From Defluviitaleaceae bacterium (GTDB lineage: Bacteria; Bacillota; Clostridia; Lachnospirales; WQUN01), in contig WQSR01000026.1 of NCBI GenBank assembly GCA_009787785.1, positions 1-37,785 on the forward strand: a stretch of DNA of 37,785 bases, read 5' to 3'. Shown piece by piece: positions 33,644-37,785 of the stretch. The notes below the pieces were generated by a model, which saw only the letters and a list, made by a program, of their open reading frames with translations, made no database searches and was not told the DNA's origin. Numbering within the stretch: the first letter of the stretch is position 1; each line of letters starts with the position of its first letter. The translations under genes and the position numbers were made by a program.

Positions 33644-33915
33644 TGTTCACCGTCCTGCGCGGCGTATTTATTGTCCAGATGATTCGTGCCCACGGCGAAA
33701 TATATCACCGGGCCGATGATATCCACCAGCAACACCAGAAGGAGCCAAAGAATCTTCTCCCCCCAGGGGTTGGGCTTGCGCACCAGGCTCACTATTGCCG
33801 TCACCAAAAGAATAAGATGCAGAACCAGCAACGGTATGAGAATGGGTAGCAAACGGATAATGAAATCAACGACTTCCCGCCAGTCGGTGGTATTAAATAC
33901 AATATTAATGTCCAT
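33640..33915 (-). CDS. PLDc_N-domain membrane protein (YxlE-like)
   Basis: A 91-aa protein with two membrane helices (residues about 20-44 and 56-75). The loop RKPNPWGEKILWLLLVLLVD followed by IIGPVIYF is the PLD-nuclease N-terminal signature. This small domain often stands alone next to ABC transporters, as with YxlE. AAAGGAG precedes the ATG. It overlaps the ATPase gene by four bases and opens the transporter operon. Confidence 0.92.
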   Translation of the reverse strand: MDINIVFNTTDWREVVDFIIRLLPILIPLLVLHLILLVTAIVSLVRKPNPWGEKILWLLLVLLVDIIGPVIYFAVGTNHLDNKYAAQDGEQ

Positions 33916-33938
33916 TTATGCTCCTTTACGGGGGAGTA

Positions 33939-33996
33939 GGCGAAGCGGGGGGCGGGGGCGAGGCCACGGGGGATGAACCGCGCCCCCCGCTTCGCC
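33939..33996. repeat. Perfect 16-base inverted repeat
   Basis: GGCGAAGCGGGGGGCG (33939-33954) and its exact complement (33981-33996) enclose a 26-base loop. It fills the gap between the hydrolase stop (33999) and the YxlE-like gene. There is no T-run on either side, so it is not a standard terminator. It may be an mRNA hairpin or another member of the hairpin elements in this window. Confidence 0.85.
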
Positions 33997-33998
33997 GG

Positions 33999-35525
33999 TT
34001 ATAATCCCAGTACGGCTATGAGGAAGTACAGGGCCGAGTTCCAGTAGATTGTCACTTCGTTGCTTGAAAAGCTGTGCTTGTGGTCCACGTAGGATTTGGC
34101 GGGCGGGTTTCCGGTGCAATGCGCCTTCAGGGCGGGGTCCTGGTGGGTGAGCTTGTTGGGCCCGCCTACTACCATGCCCGGCACGGGCTGGCCCTTCGCC
34201 GCAGAGGGGCGGTGATGGGGCTGTTTCGGCGGGTTTTCCCCGAAGCCCGTGACATAGATTTGGGACAGGGGGTTGCGCCCCAGCAGATAGTGGAGGTGCT
34301 CCAGGGCGGCCTGATTCAAGTCGATGGCTTGCTTGGTGAAGGGGCGGGCCAGCAGGAAAGTGGCGGCGTTGTTGGCTACAATCATATTGCTCCCCCAGCG
34401 GTAATCGTCCCCCAGGGAGACGCCATAGGGGTCGGTGGTGTAGGCGTGCAGGATTTTCTTGCATACGGTGAGGAGGGCGTCCTTCATCCGGGCGGTGAGC
34501 TGGAGGTCAGAGGCGTCCCTTGCGCGGTAGAGGTAGGCGGCGATGCCATAGGTACCCACATTGGACCAGCCCAGCCCGGTGTAAATCTCACCGGCCTTGA
34601 GGAAATCGTGGAAGCACTTTTCCCCTGTGGCCACGTAGAGCTCGCAGGCCGCCCAGAAACGCGCGTCCTTGTCGCCGGTACTGCCGTAGCCCCCGGTGGA
34701 AATGTCCTCCGGGTTCTTGAAGGGGCGCGCGTCGGGGTTGGCCGCGCACCAGTCCCAGGCCCTTCCGGCGGCGGAGAGCAACTCCCGCGCTTTGTCCGGG
34801 TAGAAACGGGAGGCCATGGCCGTCACCGCGGCGAAAACCGCCGTAGCCACAGCGGAAACCGGGGCAATCACCAGCTCCTCCTGCTCCTCGTGGGGCATGG
34901 CTTCCAGCGCGTTGAAGCGGTGGCAGCTTACCTTGTGATGCACGCCGCCGGAGGGGTCTTGCATTTTGAGCATCCATTCCAGCTCGAACCACACCACCCC
35001 GGGCAAATGGGCGTCGGGGTTGGGGGAAAGCTCGTGGGCCAGCAGTAAATCCGCGACGGCCTTCGCCGCCGGGACGATGTAGCGGCCATAGTCCCCCGCG
35101 TCGTGCCAGCCGCCGCTTACGTCGCGCTTTTCATCGGTGCCGTGCACCGTGGCCAAGGTAGTATGACAGGCCGGATGGGACCAAAGGCCGCACTCCAGGT
35201 CGGTGCCGCACTTTTGGTAATGGAAAAATTCCAGCAAGGCGGCGCGCAGCGCATGGTAGGGATGCTCCTGGATGGTGAAGGGAAAGGAACGCTTCCCCCC
35301 GGCACAGAGGACATACCGCCCCTTTTCCGCAACCGAGGAGAAATCAGCCACGCGGACGCGCTCCCCGCCGGGGGTATATTCGACGACCCCTCCCGCTGTG
35401 CCCTCGAAAACCGATTCCTCGTCCAGCATCCGCAAGACGCAAAAACCCTCGGATTTTGCCGGGATGATGGCCTTCTTCACATCACCGGGGCGATACCCCA
35501 GCTGGTTCACATGGACGGATTTCAT
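33999..35525 (-). CDS. Glycoside hydrolase family 9 (endoglucanase-type), cytoplasmic
   Basis: A 508-aa inverting hydrolase acting on beta-1,4-glucans or cellodextrins. Residues 1-85 form the N-terminal Ig-like domain of family 9 (HVNQLGYRPGD). The (alpha/alpha)6 barrel follows, with SGGWHDAGDYGRYI carrying the catalytic-base aspartates D142 and D145, the HHRPSA motif, and the acid Glu490 in SSNEVTIYWN. There is no signal peptide, dockerin or carbohydrate-binding module, so it should act inside the cell on imported oligosaccharides. GGGAGGG precedes the ATG. The transporter next to it is an exporter-type ABC system, so a shared function is not evident. Confidence 0.93.
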   Translation of the reverse strand: MKSVHVNQLGYRPGDVKKAIIPAKSEGFCVLRMLDEESVFEGTAGGVVEYTPGGERVRVADFSSVAEKGRYVLCAGGKRSFPFTIQEHPYHALRAALLEFFHYQKCGTDLECGLWSHPACHTTLATVHGTDEKRDVSGGWHDAGDYGRYIVPAAKAVADLLLAHELSPNPDAHLPGVVWFELEWMLKMQDPSGGVHHKVSCHRFNALEAMPHEEQEELVIAPVSAVATAVFAAVTAMASRFYPDKARELLSAAGRAWDWCAANPDARPFKNPEDISTGGYGSTGDKDARFWAACELYVATGEKCFHDFLKAGEIYTGLGWSNVGTYGIAAYLYRARDASDLQLTARMKDALLTVCKKILHAYTTDPYGVSLGDDYRWGSNMIVANNAATFLLARPFTKQAIDLNQAALEHLHYLLGRNPLSQIYVTGFGENPPKQPHHRPSAAKGQPVPGMVVGGPNKLTHQDPALKAHCTGNPPAKSYVDHKHSFSSNEVTIYWNSALYFLIAVLGL

Positions 35526-35580
35526 TCGCTTTCCCTCCCATCAAATGTAATATGTATGGATAACCCGCGTGGCGTATGGG

Positions 35581-35784
35581 TCAAGTTCTATCTGCTGGTT
35601 TAATATAGCTACACTTTGGCACTCTACCAGTAAAAATTGCATCACGCCTCAGCATAACCAGCTTCTTTGCAAAATCGCACAGGTTTTCATTTGGATTATT
35701 TAAGTTTATACAGGTGCAGGCGCAAATATTTTTATAGTCCTTGTTCACAGTATTTTGTTTCTTAAAAAGAGAATCTTTTGGCAT
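35581..35784 (-). CDS. Small Cys-containing hypothetical protein
   Basis: A 67-aa soluble protein with four cysteines (ICACTCINL, NLCDF, KCSY). AAGGTG lies six bases before the ATG and the gene begins four bases after the upstream stop, both in favour of a real gene. It is AT-richer than the surroundings. No family recognised. Confidence 0.5.
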   Translation of the reverse strand: MPKDSLFKKQNTVNKDYKNICACTCINLNNPNENLCDFAKKLVMLRRDAIFTGRVPKCSYIKPADRT

Positions 35785-35787
35785 AAG

Positions 35788-35997
35788 CTACACCTTCATC
35801 AATAATAATTTTTGCAGACATATCAGGTCATCTCCGCTGGGGTCGGTGAACACCATAACAGAACCGCAAACGCCCTCGAACTCTTTTCCGAAAAGGGTTT
35901 TGTTGCTCCCCGGCGCACAAGACTGACCGCATTTGTCACATATATTGATATGCGCCCATGCAATTTCTTTCATTGACTCGTCAAAATGGTTCCTCAT
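35788..35997 (-). CDS. Small hypothetical protein with Cys cluster
   Basis: A 69-aa protein from ATG 35997; an alternative ATG is at 35973. NICDKCGQSCAPGSN looks like a small metal-binding knuckle, with two more cysteines later. No good ribosome-binding site is seen. It starts 12 bases after the lipoprotein stop and is probably in the same transcript. The frame stays open upstream, but that part overlaps the lipoprotein gene and is rejected. Confidence 0.45.
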   Translation of the reverse strand: MRNHFDESMKEIAWAHINICDKCGQSCAPGSNKTLFGKEFEGVCGSVMVFTDPSGDDLICLQKLLLMKV

Positions 35998-36008
35998 AAA
36001 AATTAAAT

Positions 36009-36560
36009 TCACAGCGCAGTGAAGAACAAAACCACACCGATGATGGCGACAAGTACGCCAAAAAAACGTGCTACGCCCAACGCCAAATCTGAGGGCTCGG
36101 CATTTTTGAAACGCCATCCGGTGGTCAGCCACCAGCCGATTTCCGGTTTGAACACGTCCAAAACACCTGCGGCGATGATGACGAGGCTCAACAGGAGCAA
36201 CCCAACTTCGACACCGCCTTCATATGCTCGTTCTACTGCGCGGAATAAATTCACTTGCAACAAAAAATTATACCCCCAAGATGGGCCGTCCCCTCCGCCG
36301 TGTGCGCCACTGACACCAGATGTAATCATCTGGCGGGATTGCCATATTATCGTGCCGTCCGGGAAAGTGATGTCAATGTTTTCCGTATTGCCGCTCACCT
36401 GCCGCACATAAGTGAATACCTGTCCGCCATGATGGATTTCCCGTTCATTCCGGTACACACGGAGTTCGTCATTATTAACGCGAAAAACATACGGATTTGC
36501 GGCACACGACGTAATTAAAAATATACCCGCTAATATAAAAAGAGAAAGGACTATTTTCAT
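36009..36560 (-). CDS. Lipoprotein with C-terminal membrane domain (DUF6199-like)
   Basis: A 183-aa protein. A signal peptide ends in a lipobox LITSC, with Cys19 as the lipidation site. An extracellular beta-rich part follows (residues 20-110). Two membrane helices at about 118-138 and 163-183 flank PEIGWWLTTGWRFKNAEPSD, a pattern I associate with DUF6199. The role is unknown. GGGGTGAG precedes the ATG. A promoter with TTGCTA and TATTAT lies upstream. The locus is AT-richer than its neighbours, which may mean recent transfer. Confidence 0.8.
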   Translation of the reverse strand: MKIVLSLFILAGIFLITSCAANPYVFRVNNDELRVYRNEREIHHGGQVFTYVRQVSGNTENIDITFPDGTIIWQSRQMITSGVSGAHGGGDGPSWGYNFLLQVNLFRAVERAYEGGVEVGLLLLSLVIIAAGVLDVFKPEIGWWLTTGWRFKNAEPSDLALGVARFFGVLVAIIGVVLFFTAL

Positions 36561-36610
36561 GACTCACCCCTCGTGCAGAAAATATAAATTATATTAACGT
36601 GATAGCTACT

Positions 36611-36639
36611 ATAATAAAGCCGCGAGGGCACTTTAGCAA
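36611..36639 (-). promoter_or_regulatory. Sigma-A promoter of the lipoprotein locus
   Basis: On the minus strand TTGCTA (36639-36634) and TATTAT (36616-36611) are 17 bases apart, about 50 bases before the start at 36560. Confidence 0.65.
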
Positions 36640-36668
36640 GGAAATATAACAAATTTGTGTCCGTTTCT

Positions 36669-36697
36669 TTGCAATTTTGTTACATTTGTACTATCAT
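36669..36697 (+). promoter_or_regulatory. Candidate promoter of the PIG-L gene
   Basis: TTGCAA (36669-36674) and TATCAT (36692-36697) are 17 bases apart. Transcription would start near 36704, which rules out the TTG start at 36677 and favours GTG 36737. Confidence 0.5.
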
Positions 36698-36736
36698 GCC
36701 CGCAACACGCTGTTCTCCAGAAAGGGCTGTGGTTCC

Positions 36737-37582
36737 GTGACTTTTTCCAACCCAGAGGCGGGGATTTACGTCCCTGCCGGCGGCGATGCCATGGGGGCCC
36801 TCGCCGCCACCACCTATCTGTGCGTGGGGGCCCATCCCGACGACATCGAAATTATGGCCTATGGCCCCATTTCCCGGTGCTTCGGCACCGGGCGTTTCAC
36901 CGGTGTGACGGTGACGGACGGGGGCGGTTCCCCGCGTACCGGGCTCTACAGCCAGGTTAGTGACGCACAGATGAAAAAAATCCGTGCCACAGAGCAAAAC
37001 ACCGCCGCACGGCTTGGGGGATATGCCGCCCAGGTGAATCTGGCGTGGCCCTCCGGCGGCGTGAAGGACCCGGCCAACCGGGTGCTCACCGGGGAGCTGA
37101 AGGCCCTTTTCCTGGCCGCCGCCCCGGAAACGATTTACACCCACAACCTGGCCGACAAGCACATGACCCACGTAGCCGTGGCCATGCATGTCATCCGCGC
37201 CGTGCGGGAGCTCCCCGCCGGGAGCCGTCCCCGCCTGATAGGCATGGAGGTGTGGCGCGGCATGGACTGGCTCTGCGATGGGGACAAAATCGTGGAGGAC
37301 ACCTCGGCGCGCCCCAACATTTCGGCGGCCTTGCTGGGGGTGTACGACAGCCAGATTTCCGGCGGCAAACGCTATGACCTGGCCACCCAGGGGCGCAGGC
37401 TGGCCAACGCCACCTTTTTCGCCAGCCATGCCGTAGACGCCTGCGAAAGCGCGGCCTTCGGGCTGGACATGACCCCGCTGGTGCACGATGAAAACCTTGA
37501 CCCGGCGGCGTTTATCGCGGGGCATATCGAAAGGTTCCGCGCCGAGGTGGAAAACTGCGTGCGGGCATTTATAAATAGCTGA
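36737..37582 (+). CDS. PIG-L/LmbE family deacetylase
   Basis: A 281-aa zinc-dependent deacetylase of the family that removes acetyl groups from N-acetyl sugars. The zinc motif AHPDD is at residues 32-36 (VGAHPDDIEI), and the later histidines lie in THNLADKHMTHVAVAMHV. The GTG at 36737 was chosen because it follows the candidate promoter and has AAAGGG ten bases upstream; the frame is open back to TTG 36677. The substrate is unknown; relatives act on mycothiol or bacillithiol precursors, GlcNAc-PI or chitin oligomers. Confidence 0.9.
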   Translation: MTFSNPEAGIYVPAGGDAMGALAATTYLCVGAHPDDIEIMAYGPISRCFGTGRFTGVTVTDGGGSPRTGLYSQVSDAQMKKIRATEQNTAARLGGYAAQVNLAWPSGGVKDPANRVLTGELKALFLAAAPETIYTHNLADKHMTHVAVAMHVIRAVRELPAGSRPRLIGMEVWRGMDWLCDGDKIVEDTSARPNISAALLGVYDSQISGGKRYDLATQGRRLANATFFASHAVDACESAAFGLDMTPLVHDENLDPAAFIAGHIERFRAEVENCVRAFINS

Positions 37583-37706
37583 ATAAAGTGAGAGCCGTCC
37601 GCCGGGGGATTGAATGAATGCACCCACACGGGCGGAAAGTTCCGGCGGAGCGATTGCGCGAACCTCCCCGTTTTGGGGGCTTGGCGGCACAGCGCAGTCG
37701 TGCCAC

Positions 37707-37785
37707 CCGGGCAAGCGGGAAACTTCTCGCGTCACTGTGATTCGCTTCGCTCACAATCGTTGTGCGAGAATTTCCCGCGCACGGG
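37707..37785. repeat. Hairpin element at the right window edge (class IV)
   Basis: GCGGGAAACTTCTCGC (37715-37730) pairs with GCGAGAATTTCCCGC (37764-37778) with small mismatches. Outer CCCG/CGGG bases extend it to the window end. The apex contains TTCGCTTCGC, close to the TTCGCTCCGC apex of class I. Its right side may continue beyond the window. The stretch 37583-37706 holds no gene; I see only short GC-rich repeats there. Confidence 0.65.

Noticed and set aside
35998..36132. N-terminal extension of the 69-aa protein
   Set aside because: It would overlap the lipoprotein gene by over 100 bases in another frame and encodes no conserved sequence.
36680..37735. 351-aa open frame on the minus strand
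   Set aside because: Antisense to the PIG-L deacetylase, whose zinc motif is clear.

Overview
This window is a GC-rich piece of the replication-origin region of an anaerobic, endospore-forming member of the Firmicutes (class Clostridia is the best fit). Support for that comes from dnaA-oriC-dnaN-recF-gyrB-gyrA in Firmicutes order, a bipartite origin with a DnaA-trio element, sigH behind rlmB-yacP, both subunits of dipicolinate synthase, rubrerythrin, a [4Fe-4S] aldo/keto reductase, a corrinoid protein and an acetate/acyl CoA-transferase. The species cannot be named from the sequence.

Layout. 1-2161 (+): a family-4 glycosyltransferase overlapping truA. 2102-6417 (-): an operon of aldo/keto reductase, corrinoid protein, TldD and TldE; TldE and TruA overlap tail to tail by 60 bases. 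6705-9170 (-): an AT-hook coiled-coil protein, a TagA-type glycosyltransferase and a YitT membrane protein. 9345-12420 (+): secG, a YihY/BrkB membrane protein, ddl and murI. 12604-13629 (+): four small genes, probably two tandem pairs of DUF1659-like and DUF2922 proteins; one (59 aa) is easily missed because it is so short. 13814-16626: a two-TM protein (+), then a small unknown protein, a CoA-transferase and rubrerythrin (-). 16771-18704 (+): rlmB, yacP/rae1 and sigH. 18724-20174 (-): dpaA-dpaB behind a candidate sigma-K promoter. 20390-29461 (+): the replication core, ending in an orphan Hpt gene. 29486-35525 (-): AmmeMemoRadiSam genes, a YxlEFG-like ABC transporter and a cytoplasmic family-9 glycoside hydrolase. 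35581-36560 (-): an AT-richer lipoprotein locus. 36737-37582 (+): a PIG-L deacetylase.

The most unusual content is non-coding. A family of long hairpin elements occurs four times (window start, 21718-21892, 22152-22338 in reverse orientation, 31677-31911). Each copy has the same core of roughly 75-150 bases, but its outer arms have a copy-specific sequence that is still self-complementary. Stem positions inside the core also change in compensating pairs. Two copies in opposite orientation bracket oriC. Other large dyads of different sequence lie at 6495-6689, 14332-14520 (five sub-hairpins inside an enclosing stem), 33939-33996 and 37707-37785. No transposase lies in or next to any of them.

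A second striking point is GyrA. Three residues at the fluoroquinolone and NBTI contact sites (E. coli positions 82, 83 and 120) read Asn, Lys and Asp, which suggests intrinsic insensitivity to those drugs. All family assignments come from reading motifs by eye; no database search was run.
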